A stretch of 64,000 nt of DNA from Patiria pectinifera (lineage: Eukaryota > Echinodermata > Asteroidea > Valvatida > Asterinidae), in contig CM057135.1 in the NCBI GenBank assembly GCA_029964075.1, positions 9,512,863-9,576,862 on the forward strand, read 5' to 3'. Of the stretch, positions 12,206 to 22,384 are shown in pieces. The position numbers were made by a program, and so were the translations under genes. The number at the start of each line of letters is the position of its first letter. Position 1 is the stretch's first letter. A model generated the notes under the pieces. The model was not told where the DNA came from. It ran no database searches and was given only the letters and a program-made list of their open reading frames with translations.

Positions 12206-13099
12206 GGGGTCATTCAGAATTTTCAATGTTTTAAAATTTCGACTTTTGTTCCAAATTATTTTGACCCACCCACCAACCCACCCCTAATTTCGATTAATAA
12301 GAACTGATTTGTTACGCAGTATTAAAAAACAAAACATGTAAATGTACATCATTACATCCCACCGACGGGCCTGTGCAGGTTGCGTGTCCTTTCGGAAAAG
12401 AATTATATTGCTGCTGAGTGCTGGGCAGAGGCAAAAGCTGTCTCTTTGCAACTTTCCGACAACAAACATGACGCACAAACAAACCGTTCGTACGATGAAC
12501 ATGGGTTCTTCATCATCAGCTTTTGCTGTTTCCAGAAACTGCAAAGATCGGTAGGTATCTCGCATGTTGTGACGATACATGTTGATGTTGTGACATTCAT
12601 GGTGGCAGCCATGTTGTTTACAAACAAGTGGAAATGCCGCACTTGTACGTTAACGCATGCATGATGCATGCAGTATAGCGAGCGCAGGCTGCGGTCCTCG
12701 TAGTCTTGGAGTCCAGTAGTTGAATAGTCCAGTTTTTATAGCGATTGGTAATCGACGCCCGCGGCGTGTTAAAGAGCCGATCTAGTACACCTGGTACCCT
12801 GCTGCCTCTGCATGGCCTAACCGCTAAAAACGCCCGGCGTCCAAGTCTACTGGAAAACCACCTTCTCATGCCACAGTGGGTCTTTATACATACAGGCGCC
12901 AAAGTTGGAAAAGAAACACGCATCGCAATATCGGAACGCTTGCGCGTAGTTCAGGCAAGTCAAAAGATCTATTTTTATTTTTGCTCTTTTCTTCCCATGA
13001 AAAGTGAATTTTGATTTTCAATTATTTAGCTCGACCCACCTACCCACAATTTGGGAAAATGGTCGAAATTTTAAAACACTGAAAATTCTGAATGCCCCC
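12206..13099. mobile_element. Harbinger-like non-autonomous DNA transposon
   Basis: The left end GGGGTCATTCAGAATTTTCA (12206-12225) continues for about 38 bp. It recurs inverted at the right end (13061-13099, reading GAAAATTCTGAATGCCCCC) with two or three mismatches. The element is flanked by the triplet TAA on both sides (12203-12205 and 13100-13102). A 3-bp TWA-type target duplication with G-rich TIR ends is typical of PIF/Harbinger. No transposase is visible in the 894 bp; the overlapping short ORFs have no motifs. It lies just behind the gypsy pol stop. Confidence 0.75.
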
Positions 13100-13409
13100 T
13101 AAAAGAACTGTACAACAAAAAACTTCATTAGTAGTGAATTAGAGTAGAAGAACTATCTGTTTGTTTTTTTCATGCTGTAATGAAAATGATTACATGTACC
13201 TAATTTCTGTGGATTTGATCACGAACATTTTCTTGAACTACTTTAAGATATTTTCACTTGATGATTAATTATAATGCCAGGCGCCAGTTTATCAATTTTA
13301 TCTGAATAGACAACGTATTGTAATTGTAAGATGAAAAATAGAATTAGCTGTTGCAAACTGCTTACCAACCAAAAGGACCTATGGTATAAATGCAAAAAAA
13401 ATAGTTAGT

Positions 13410-13450
13410 GGCCTGACGTTTCGACCCTAGCAGACCCTAGTCCTAGTGGA
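13410..13450 (-). other. Penelope-like terminal motif with hammerhead half-core
   Basis: On the minus strand this reads GGGTCGAAACGTCAGGCCAC, the 3' half of the hammerhead-ribozyme motif known from Penelope-like element terminal repeats: GAAA, the self-complementary ACGT, the cleavage-type GTC, then AGGCC. The 5' CTGANGA half is corrupted here. It lies downstream, in the same orientation, of the minus-strand GIY-YIG fragment at 14.2-14.6 kb and may be that element's terminus. Confidence 0.5.
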
Positions 13451-13895
13451 GTGTGATGGCCTAGCGGTTAAGAACACCGGACTCACGTTCTGGTGTTTCG
13501 GAGGGGTGACTGCTCTATGTTCCGACACCCCTATGTTCCGACAACCTAGATTGTGTTACTCCCGGTTAGGGTTAGGGTTAGGAATAGAAATATGTGCAGT
13601 CGGAACATAGGGGTGTCGGAACATAGAGGTGTAACCTTCGGAGGCAACAGTGACGTGGGTTCGAGCCCGCCGGCGGACACTTGTGCTCTTAAGCAAGGCA
13701 CTTAACCATTATTGCTTCGTCCTTCGGATGGGACGTTAAGCCGTAGGTCCCGTGTGTTGTATAAATGCACGTAAAAGAACCCAGTAAACACTTATCGCTA
13801 AGAGAAGGGGTTTGCCCCGGTGTTTCTGGCCTCCTGTATAAACTCCCACGTGGAGTATTTAGGAGAAGAACCAACCAAGAACCAAGAACCAAGTC
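13451..13895 (+). mobile_element. tRNA-derived SINE
   Basis: It has an A-box-like GATGGCCTAGCGGTTAAGA (about 13455-13473) and a B-box GGTTCGAGCCC (about 13659-13669). These are followed by a body with GCAAGGCACTTAACC and GGGACGTTAAGCCGTAGGTC, and it ends in an ACCAAG-type simple repeat near 13890. A and B boxes are the internal RNA polymerase III promoter of tRNA-derived SINEs. The spacing is abnormally long because a 132-bp MITE sits between the boxes. A true tRNA gene is excluded because no cloverleaf closes. Confidence 0.8.
13505..13636. mobile_element. 132-bp MITE with 8-bp TSD inside the SINE
   Basis: The 8-bp sequence TTCGGAGG is duplicated exactly at 13497-13504 and 13637-13644. Between the copies, the ends are inverted repeats of about 26 bp sharing CTCTATGTTCCGACACCC, and CTATGTTCCGAC occurs twice in each arm. 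The centre holds GGTTAGGGTTAGGGTTAGG. An 8-bp duplication fits hAT or P superfamily non-autonomous elements. It separates the SINE A and B boxes, so it inserted after the SINE. Confidence 0.85.
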
Positions 13896-14015
13896 TTTCT
13901 CGAAGGCTAAATGACAAGACTATAAACATAAACAGGTACATGTATACATTACTGATGTAACAAAAGCAATCAAGTGGAAATAGATGATACAGAGGAAAAT
14001 ACACAGAGAAAGCAG

Positions 14016-14498
14016 GTGGCTGAACAGAAAGGAGGGTAACAAAAAGGAGGGGGATTGGGGCAAGGGGATGGTTGACCACAAGAGGTGGGGAACACAAAGG
14101 ACAAAGTCAATGAAAGGTAGTTAATTGGTGAATGAGGCAGACTGGAGGGGGGGGGGCTTATCTGTGGTGAAAAGGAGAAGGCAAAGACAAACAGTTTTAG
14201 TCATTTCCTTCTTGGATGTTCAGACCATGGGGTTGAATGGTCTTGAGACGTCTTATCCATTATTTCTCTCTACTCAGACGAACAATCTCTCTGTGGTTTC
14301 CTAGTGCCTCAATGCCCTGTAAAATCTTGTCAGAAATTGAGTGATTAGGAAGATTGAAATGATGTCCTACGGGTGTATCCAGCTTATGGGTGTTGACTGT
14401 GGATCTGTGGACGTAGAAACGTCTCTTGAGTGTAGTTCTCGTTTCACCTATATATTGAACACCGCAGACTTTGCAAGATATTAAATAGATTAGATTAG
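14016..14498 (-). repeat. Left arm of inverted Penelope 3' end duplication
   Basis: Matches 14737-15228 in inverted orientation over nearly 490 bp. The match includes the coding end, the G(10)/C(13) homopolymer and the 3' UTR down to the GGCTGAACAGAAAGGAGGGT segment. The two copies differ by scattered substitutions and are separated by a spacer of about 240 bp. Confidence 0.85.
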
Positions 14499-14604
14499 TG
14501 GTGGTGCATGGCCCATAGTTGCCTACAGACGGCCACCCAGTCTCAGCTAGGGATCTCATTGTCCGGGCAGAAGTCCCCCCTTTAATGATAATGTTAACCC
14601 CCAT
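14218..14604 (-). pseudogene. Penelope-like element GIY-YIG endonuclease (copy 1)
   Basis: The minus-strand frame reads NLIYLISCKVCGVQYIGET, then LKRRFYVHRS, DTPVGHHFN and, at the end, a segment whose plus-strand counterpart reads IQPHGLN. This is the GIY-YIG endonuclease of Penelope-like retroelements, with the CxxC insertion and the QYIGET strand typical of that group. The upstream RT is not present, so only the 3' end of the element is retained. The frame breaks just before the C-terminus relative to copy 2. Its function in intact elements is DNA nicking for target-primed integration. Confidence 0.85.
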
Positions 14605-14736
14605 TTGCCACAGGGAACTTTCAGGTGTCCCAACACCTCCAATGTGTTGTCTGTAGACAACACATCAGAGAATCGGACTCCTTCACCAGCCATACCGGTG
14701 GTACCACCCATATGACAAGGGGTCATGTCACTTGCT

Positions 14737-15228
14737 CACCACTAATCGAATCTATTTAATATCTTGCAAAGTTTGTGGTGTTCAATGTATAGGTGAAACG
14801 AGAACTACACTCAAGAGACGTTTCTACGCCCACAGATCCACAGTCAACACCCATAAGCTGGATACACCCGTATGACATCATTTCAATCTTCCTAATCACT
14901 CAATTTCTGACATGATTTTACAGTGCATTGAGGCATTAGAAAACCACAGAGAGATTGTTCGTCTGAGTAGAGGGAAATTATGGATAAGACGTCTCCAGAC
15001 CATTCAACCCCATGGTCTGAACATCCAAGAAGGAAATGACTAATAACCGTTTGTCTTTGCCTTCTCCTTTTCACCACAGATAAGCCCCCCCCCCCCCACA
15101 GTCTGCCTCATTCACCAATTAACTACCTTTCATTGACTTTGTCCTTTGTGTTCCCCACCTCTTGTGGTCAACCATCCCCTTCCCCCAATCCCCCTCCCTT
15201 TTGTTACCCTCCTTTCTGTTCAGCCAAG
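14737..15228 (+). repeat. Right arm of inverted Penelope 3' end duplication
   Basis: Inverted counterpart of 14016-14498. Beyond the arm the plus copy runs into CCAAGTCAGGCCAGGCCACT at about 15224-15243. This resembles the tail of the hammerhead-type terminus seen on the minus strand at 13410, followed by the same ACTATTTTTTT tract. Confidence 0.85.
14739..15043 (+). pseudogene. Penelope-like element GIY-YIG endonuclease (copy 2)
   Basis: The plus-strand frame reads IYLISCKVCGVQCIGET, LKRRFYAHRS, DTPV, a stop (TGA near 14873), then HHFNLPNHSIS, LWIRRLQTIQPHGLN and a terminal stop near 15042. It is about 90 percent similar to copy 1 by eye. The YIG tyrosine is replaced by Cys and there is an internal stop, so it is inactive. 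Confidence 0.85.
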
Positions 15229-15370
15229 TCAGGCCAGGCCACTTACTATTTTTTTGTAATTATAAGATATGACAGTAGGAGATCACCCAATCCAAGAAAT
15301 GTGATATTGCTTGTTGTAAATACTGTATAAATAACTTGTCCATTATCGTATATGTCGAGGACGACAAGTT

Positions 15371-15478
15371 TTTTCCCAAAAGGGGGAAGAATGTGACCAG
15401 TGTACATAAAGTTCCTTTAAATGTAATCGAGTTTAAGATACCCCCTTTAATTCTTTTGTGTTGACATGTTACGCAACA
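15371..15478 (+). repeat. Polypurine tract and putative 3' LTR start of gypsy element
   Basis: The purine run AAAAGGGGGAAGAA (about 15378-15391) is followed directly by TGTGACCAGTGTACAT. It matches the 6659 repeat for about 87 bp. A polypurine tract next to TG is the signature of a 3' LTR boundary. The sequence after 15478 does not match the 5' copy and runs into satellite-like DNA, so this LTR is truncated or recombined. Confidence 0.6.
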
Positions 15479-15569
15479 GTCTCTAGTTGGTGCGGTTCGT
15501 ATAATGTTATCTCGTTGCGCACAACTCGTGGCCATTGTATATTGTAGGTTACTGTATATAAAGCAAGAC

Positions 15570-16000
15570 ATTCAGATTCTCCGACCCAAAAACCCCTATA
15601 AATGACTAACTCGTTTAGTTTTATACTGTGATTGACCTCTAACCTGGCTGCCGGCCATACTGGATTTTTCCAATATGGCGGCCTCGTGTGGCCTCCGTCT
15701 TCCATCAAATCATTAAAATAACATCAGATTCAGATTTTCTTCGACACCAAAAACCCCTCCAAAGCTGTATTAATTACGATTCTAGCTAGTTTAGTTTTTC
15801 AACTGCGATATTGCCTCAAATCGTGAAAAAAGTTTCAGATTTTCGACCCCGAAAATACCTGAAAGGATGTATTATTTATTATTCTAGCTCGTTTAGTTCG
15901 ATTGACCTCTGACCCAGGTGGCGGCCATATTAGATTTTGCCAATATGGCGGCACCGTGGGGATGCCGTCTTGGCGCCCGTCAAAAATCAAAATAGTATGA
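15570..16000 (+). repeat. Imperfect tandem repeat, three units
   Basis: Three diverged units each start TCAGATT(T)TC...GACCCC/AAAAACC and run through a CTCGTTTAGTT-type segment into CCAATATGGCGGC. Starts are near 15572, 15722 and 15833. The uneven spacing suggests an old satellite with deletions. Confidence 0.6.
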
Positions 16001-16090
16001 TATGGACGACATCTGGGCCAAATTCGGTGCTTTTGGAAGAATCTGAATCAAACAGCCCCTGTAATGCCCTAACATCCCTTTTACTTCAAT

Positions 16091-16743
16091 CACCGGCCGA
16101 TATAAGTACAGGCCAGCCGGTAGCTCGGCCGGTTAGTTTACTCCTCTTAAAACCGGCAGAGCAACCGGCCAGACTCTGGCTGAGGCACCCACCCACTATA
16201 GGCGATATATTGTGCTCATGCTTGATAATTGCAGGTCCAGCATCTGGGACCCAACAATGAGGGATATTTAATCCGCTTAATCTTCCACGGGCAACAAAAG
16301 GCCTTAAATGGGCGACTGCTATCAATAAACCGACCACTTTCCTTGGGAGTCAGTTACAGGTGAACGGTTATTACGAATAATTCGGGGTTTTCTGCTTTAT
16401 TTTCAAACATATTGTAATGTGTGCAGTGTTCCACGGAAACCAAACTGTTAGGTAATACACTATAACGAAATGTAACAAATAAATATATGCCAGCCACCCA
16501 TCTATGGAAAGGTAGAGTCTGGAAGCTTGTTTACACCATGTTTACACGATAGACACTAATCCGCTTAGAACCCTTTGTTCAACTCTGCAGGCTGAATAGG
16601 TTGTGGGCTGAGTGACTTTGAAGTGCCGACGAGATACTAGAGCAAGACCGGCCTTGTACCGAGAGGGACAAAAATACCGGCTAAGGATCATACCGGCCTC
16701 AAAGGGGCCGGCCTAGGCTGGCCGGTACTTAAACCGGCCGGTG
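16091..16743. mobile_element. CCGG-rich TIR element
   Basis: The left end CACCGGCCGATATAAGTACA recurs inverted at the right end (reading inwards CACCGGCCGGTTTAAGTACC), followed by GGCCAGCC on both sides. ACCGGC motifs are scattered inside both subterminal regions, as in elements with repeated transposase-binding sites. The interior has no transposase. The flanking AT dinucleotides give at most a 2-bp duplication, so the superfamily is unassigned. Confidence 0.65.
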
Positions 16744-17046
16744 ATGGAAGCTAAGCCATGTAGAGGGTTACTGTTTTGGATATATCAAGCTTCAATCTTC
16801 TGCAAAAGAGCTAAAAATTTGAGATAACAAGTTGTGAGAACTCCAGTAAGTAAACGGACTCGGCTAGTGTCTAGTGTCAAAATATACACATTTATTTAAA
16901 CACTCCCAAGGTTCACTAATTTACATTAAATCTCTCTTTAAAATACTTGTCGATATAAATTCTTTATGTTACAATTCGTTACCAAGTGTTCAAAAGACTT
17001 TAAACGTGAACCAGATATAAAATCGACAACACACCAAAATAGCCAA

Positions 17047-17136
17047 ATGAAATCCAACTACACCAATAATAAACCACTAATATCCAAGTACACCAATAAT
17101 AAACCAATGAAATCCAAATACACCAATTATAAACCA
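17047..17136 (+). repeat. ~30-bp tandem repeat (3 units)
   Basis: The unit is ATGAAATCCAA.TACACCAAT followed by AATAAACCA, repeated three times with small changes. It makes the local ORF look repetitive (NKP, KYTN); that ORF is not considered a gene. Confidence 0.75.
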
Positions 17137-17382
17137 ATATACCGGTATCAACCTAGGAGCTCAAAGTACAAATACAACATGTTATTAACTAACTCCAATG
17201 AAATCCAATTTGCAAAATACACCAAAACTTACACCAAACAATTACAGAAAATTACATGTAACTCACTCTGCCACCAAGGCTGAACTACTTGGCCACCAAG
17301 GCACAATTCAACTACTAGCCACCAAGGCAAAATCCATCATATCAATATGCCACCAAGGCACTCTCTGCAATGCGCAACCAAG

Positions 17383-17515
17383 GCAATTTTACGCCGTTAA
17401 GGCAACTTTACGCCCTTAAGGCAACTTTATGCCCTTAAGACAACTTTACGCCACCAAGGCAACTTTACGCTCTTAAGGCAACTTTATGCCGTTAAGACAA
17501 TTTTACGCCACCAAG
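17383..17515 (+). repeat. 19-bp minisatellite, 7 units
   Basis: Seven consecutive 19-bp units of the form GCAACTTTACGCCCTTAAG start at 17383 and step exactly 19 bp. Half-units GCCACCAAGGC extend upstream to about 17272. Confidence 0.85.
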
Positions 17516-18360
17516 GCCAAATACGCAAGATTCGATAGAAATTACTCAATATCAATTCAAATACAGTAACAAAATTGCAAAGTAAACTTAAACCCTCCAC
17601 CAAATGTTCAATTCATTATCTTGCGTCCACTCTTCATTCCGTGTCCACGTCAGATGCGTAGAACCACGCAGAGTAGCCTCGCTCATGAACAGGGTAGCCA
17701 CGCCCACAAGCAGGGTAGCCACGCCCACATCAGACTCTAGTCAATCACGCCAGATTACAGTCGTCTTCACCCTCTACGTACTGTACTGAGACGACACATC
17801 TAGTAGTAACCTCTCGGTAGATAACCGCCACATATAAAGGGCCCTATATTTGTGGCCTCCGTCGTTGCCTGCAGTCCGTCACCAGTCCCAAAGTCAAACG
17901 GGGAAGTCTAGCTGTTACTCCCATATGAAGAACACTTGTCGAGCAAACTCGGGATACACAATTAGGCAAAACCCGAAGAGCAAAAAGCTCTGCTGACAAT
18001 CATGTAGAAAAACTTGCTACATTTGACAGAGCTTGACCACTGGTGAATTGCAGTGCAATGTAGGCAGCAAGACAACTGACCATGGGTAGATGTAGAAGGC
18101 ACACTTATATACATCCATCTACACACCACCGCCTCACACTTCAATGCACATAACTAAAAGACCCCACAAAAAAAGGTAAGTGCAACAAACTTTTGTGACA
18201 ACAAACAAAACTGGGGAAAATAATTACACATCTTATTCTATGTACAATTCGATCTGGTTCAACTCTGACATTTTACCTCCTCCTAAAAAAATGTTTTTGA
18301 AACATTTCCAGTTTTGTGATCGAGATTATTCCAACTTCTTGGCAAACAAAATATGGAAAT
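17516..18360. other. Non-coding DNA beyond the 3' end of the minus-strand Gmr1-like element
   Basis: It should contain the 3' UTR and perhaps the LTR of the minus-strand element, but no TG...CA boundary or polypurine tract could be fixed. A short repeat CAGGGTAGCCACGCCCAC occurs about 2.5 times near 17690-17730. Confidence 0.35.
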
Positions 18361-19890
18361 TCACTCACCTTGCTCTTCACTCCGGCTAAGAAAATCTGCG
18401 CCAACGTGTTCCGACCCTTTGATACTTTCTACTCGAAATCTGTATGGTTGTAATGCCAAGGCCCATCGCATGACTCTTGCATTAGTCAATTTGGCTTTGT
18501 GAAGATACTGCAGTAACTGATGATCTGTCTGAAGCAGAAATTCACGAGCATAGAGATGGCGCTGAAACTTTTGAATTCCCCAGACAATGGCTAACCCTTC
18601 CTTTTCCACAGTGGCATACGCCCTTTCCCTAAGCAACAATTTCCGACTTGCATAGGCAACCGGGAAAAGCTTTCCCGTCTCTTCCTGTTCTTGGAGCAAC
18701 ACTGCACCCACACCAGTATTGGAAGCATCGGTTCTGAGAAGGAACTGCTTGGAACAGTCTGGTAGCTGAAGAATTGGACTCGACGACAGCTTGGACTTCA
18801 AGGTGGTGAAGGCAATTTCTTGACTCTCACCCCATTTGATGTTGTTTGGTAACTTCGCTTTCGTCAGATCTGTAAGTGGAACTGCCACCGCTGCGAAATC
18901 GGGTATAAACCGACGATAGTAGCCTGCCAGGCCCAAGAAAGATCGAAGCTGTTTTTTCGTCTTAGGTTGCTTGGCTTCTTTGATGCTCTTCATCTTTTCT
19001 ATCTGTGGTTGTAACATCCCTTGACCGACAGCATGCCCAAAACAACTATTGACTTTGCACCAACTACACACTCGGTTTTGCAGTTAGATTGGCAGACCGT
19101 AGACGCTCTAGTACCTCTTGAAGAATGACAAGATGATCTTCCCAATTTCTGGTATGGACCAAGATATCATCGATGTAATTGTCTGTACATCGGAGACCCT
19201 CCAGAACCCGTCTCATGAGCCGACTGAATGTAGCGGGAGCGTTTACAAGCCCAAATGGCATTGTACAAAACTGTTAAAGACCTTCAGGTGTACGGAATGC
19301 TGTTGCTGATCTGGATTCCCTTTGGACCGGAACCTGCCAGTAACCTTTGGTTAGGTCCAACTTGCTGAAAAACTTATCATGAGACAGAGACACAAAAATT
19401 TCATCTGGATTTGGGATGGGTTCGGCATCAAAAACTGTAATTCTGTTGAGACCCCTATAATCAATGCAAAATCCTTTTGTACCATCCTTTTCTCCCACCA
19501 GAACTATCGGTGAAGCATAAGGTGATTCTGACGGCTCAATTACTTTCAGTTTCAGCATGTTGACAATTTCCTCCTGGACTGTTTCCCTAAGAGCAAATGG
19601 TATGGGATATGGCTTGCAACGAATAGGCTCATCCGTGGTAAGTTTGATATCGTGTTCTACAACAGTAGTTTGACCAGGCAGATCTGTAAACACATCATCA
19701 AATTCACGCAACAATTGACTAATCTGGGTTTTCGTCTGATGAGGTAAGTCAGGATCGATTTTTACATCACTCACCGACTCCACTGCTTTCAAAACTGGAG
19801 ACTGAAGAAGTTCTTGTATCTCGTTGTCACCTTCACCATCTTCGTGACCAATCACTCCGTGACCAATCACTCCAACACACACCTGAACTT
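18361..19890 (-). pseudogene. Gmr1-like reverse transcriptase and RNase H
   Basis: RT starts near 19640 (RCKPYPIPFALRETVQEEI) and runs through KGFCIDYRGLN to a stop/shift near 19274. It continues at 19064-19261 with MPFGLVNAPATFSRLM and YIDDILVHT (catalytic YIDD). RNase H lies in 18361-19071 (LGLAGYYRRFIPDF, LRTDASNTGVGAVL, TVEKEGLAIVW, ADFLSR). Frame breaks at about 19270 and 19065 inactivate it. Confidence 0.9.
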
Positions 19891-19899
19891 GCCCTTCGT

Positions 19900-21255
19900 C
19901 AGTCTGGTCAGATTCTTCTCTGTGAACATAACCTTTAAAAAGATTAGCATGGAAAGTTGTCACTGTACCATTTATGTCTATCTGATAATCCCAATTACTC
20001 TGTTTGTTTACAACTTGATATGGCCCCTTCCACTGAAGAAGCAGTTTGTTGTTGTCTGTGGGAAGAAGCGACAAAACATAATCCCCTACCTTGAAGCATC
20101 TCGGCTTGCTCTTCTTGTCGTTATATTTCTTCTGGTAGTTATGAGCTTTCTTGAGGTTATCACGAGCTAGTTGACAAGTTTCCAGAAGCCTGTTCTTGAG
20201 ATCGAGCACATATTCATAGGTCGTCCTCACCTATGGTTCTTCGACCTCGCCTGTCCAGAGTTCTTTTAGGATAGACATAGGCCTTTGATGGTCCTCCCAT
20301 CAAGCAACTCAAAAGGAGAAAATCCCAAACTTGCTCGAGGCACCTCCCGATATGCGAACAACAAGGCTGTAATGTACCTGTCCCAGTCTCTAGGTCTCTC
20401 TGCACTCGTATTCCGTAACATCTGCTTTAGTGTGCCGTTGAACCTTTCAACTAAGCCGTTACAGGCCGGATGATATGGGGTGGTTGTCATCTGTTTAACT
20501 GAGAGAAGCCGACTGATTTCTCGCATCAAACCTGACATGAACTGAGTGCCTTGATCACTTAAGATTTTTCTAGGAACCCCTACCCGGGAAAACACATCAA
20601 TTAATGTTTCGGCAACTGAGGTAGTTTCTATGTTGCGGAGGGGGACAGCCTCCGGGTACCTGGTAGCGTAGTCGACAATGGTTAGAATGAACCTGTTACC
20701 TCTTTCAGTAGGTGGATGTATATGATATCGACTGCAATGCGCTGGAATGGAGTTTCGATCAGAGGGAGACTTCCTTACGGTAACCTCTTGACCTTCCCCT
20801 TCGGAAACGTCCTTTGGCAGATGTCACATGACTGGACAAACCGTCTGATGGTTGACTGAATTCCTGGCCAGAAGAAGTTTGTCATTACTCTGTCGCTGGT
20901 CCTCTTAGAACCCAAGTGTCCACCCAACAGAGATTCATGAGCGAGCCTCATCACCTGTTTCCTGTACTTGGAGGGAACAACAATCTGAAAAAAACACGTT
21001 ATGATCAACCTTTGGTGATTGGAATTCTCGGTACAAAATGCCCTTATGCCAAATGAAATGAGAAGCATGATCATCCTTATTACCCAGCTGAGTCTTCTCT
21101 TCGAGCTCCCTACAACGCCGTAGTGTTGGATCTGTTTCTTGTTCTACTTTCAAGTTTTCTGCTGTAACAACATCTGAAAGGAACTTGGGAACCTTCAAAC
21201 TTTTTACTGGTCGACTTTCAGCAAGCTTTTGTAAAAGCTCGAGTTTGTACAGCAC
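19900..21255 (-). pseudogene. Gmr1-like integrase, upstream of RT
   Basis: A pre-integrase segment lies at 20935-21255. The H2C2 zinc domain is at 20775-20960 (H-E-S-LLGGHLG, CDICQRTF). Between 20600 and 20775 the core is partly degraded. The frame at 20266-20595 carries the second catalytic Asp (ILSDQGTQF) and the Glu block (NGLVERFNGTLKQML). The C-terminal domain with KGPYQV (GPY/F-type) is at about 19950-20230. This is followed directly by the RT domain in the frame starting at 20230, which proves the integrase-first order. Confidence 0.85.
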
Positions 21256-21352
21256 CGGTCACTACAAGATCACTTTTCTGAAGTGGCAATTCGGGAACCC
21301 TAATATTTGGTGACACAGGACTACACCAATCAGGATCTAGATCGGATGGACC

Positions 21353-22384
21353 TCATACCTCAGGAATATTCCCTACAATAATGTCATAACCTGGTCGCTC
21401 CATACACAATGCTTTAACTAAGCCCTGGTAAAATGGGGTGTCAATAACAACGCTGGCAACTGGTACCCTCCTAATGGTTCCATCAATCAGTACACAAACC
21501 CTTTCTTCACCAGTAAGGGAGTCATCAGGAACTAGATCTCTACGTACTACAACTCCGCTGCATCCACTATCCCTTAGCACTGAAACTTTCTGTCTCCCAA
21601 TCAAACCCTTTTGAACCGGCATTCTTGACAACTTGTGGTCCCTGCAGGCAGCACTCATAATAGGCAATTGGTGCCCACATCTCAGTGTAACATGATTATC
21701 TTCACGACAACAATTTTCCAAACTGCGGGTGACCATGAACGCTACTGTTTCTTTTGACCCAGATTTATGACATGTACAATCACAAGATTCTGCATAAGAT
21801 GTACATGTAGACTGTCTGGACTCACCGGACTCATTCACTGTTGGTGATGAAGATGCAACCTCAGCTTGCACGACCATACTTGATGCCTTTACAGGTGGTT
21901 TGGCTCGCTGATAACAATTTCGTGCGATGTGCCCCTTCTTGTGACAGATGTAACACGTCTTCACTTGCAGAGGCTGTGTTGGAGTCGGTCGCTCCTTGTC
22001 AGTTGCTGACTTTGGAGAATCAGGCTTGCGAACGGGTGGTTGTTTGAAGCCTCGGTCCGACTGTATGAATTGGCCGAATGTCATGTCTCTTGCCTCGATG
22101 AACTTCTCGGCGAGTTTTGCCATACTTTCCAAGTCTTCCGGGGTGCGCTCCTTAAAAAATACAGAAAGATCTGGGCCACAACCCTTAATGAATTGTTCAC
22201 GAAGCATGAGATTCTTAAGACCAGAAAATGTCTTGTCTACTCTTGCCAAGTCAACCCAACGATCAAAGTTATGTTCAAGCCGAACGGCATACTGGAGAGG
22301 ACTTTCTATTTTGTCGGGACGACACTGCCTAAATTTTGTTCGAAACCCATCTTCTGTCAAATGTGTGAGACATGTGAGATGCAT
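21353..22384 (-). pseudogene. Gmr1-like gag (SCAN-like) and protease
   Basis: The 343-residue open frame starts in a capsid C-terminal region (SPLQYAVRLEHNFDRWV, LMLREQFIKGCGPDL, LAEKFIEAR). This resembles the vertebrate SCAN domain, which is held to derive from Gmr1-like gag. A CCHC zinc knuckle follows (CYICHKKGHIARNC), then a second Cys/His stretch, and a retropepsin with catalytic DSG (VLRDSGCSGVVV) and a distal YDIIVGNIP. The frame ends at 21353 before integrase. The N-terminal matrix part is missing. Confidence 0.85.

Larger units (their letters stand above)
18361..22384 (-). mobile_element. Gmr1-like Ty3/gypsy element (integrase before RT), old copy
   Basis: Read on the minus strand, the order is gag with zinc knuckle, protease, integrase zinc domain, integrase core, integrase C-terminal domain, RT, RNase H. 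Ordinary Ty3/gypsy elements have integrase last. The integrase-first order defines the Gmr1-like group reported from deuterostomes. The 5' end is cut at a poly-T tract near 22385, inside gag, and the coding frame is broken into about seven pieces. The family is also represented by the young element at 37.5-43.8 kb. Confidence 0.9.

Noticed and set aside
12284..12669. Overlapping ORFs on both strands inside the Harbinger-like element
   Set aside because: No motif, heavy mutual overlap and no splice or promoter context; chance frames in non-coding transposon DNA.
13566..13592. Interstitial telomere repeat
   Set aside because: Only about three TTAGGG units, located symmetrically inside a MITE with its own TIRs and 8-bp duplication.
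13451..13669. Functional tRNA gene from the A-box and B-box
   Set aside because: The boxes are about 190 bp apart because of a MITE insertion, and no cloverleaf closes around them; the body downstream is SINE sequence.
17000..17419. Lys/Tyr-rich plus-strand ORFs as genes
   Set aside because: They are translations of 30-bp and 19-bp tandem repeats.
17830..17860. TATA promoter (ACATATAAAGGGCCC) of a host gene
   Set aside because: No coding exon follows; may belong to LTR-like DNA of the minus-strand element, but orientation does not fit well.
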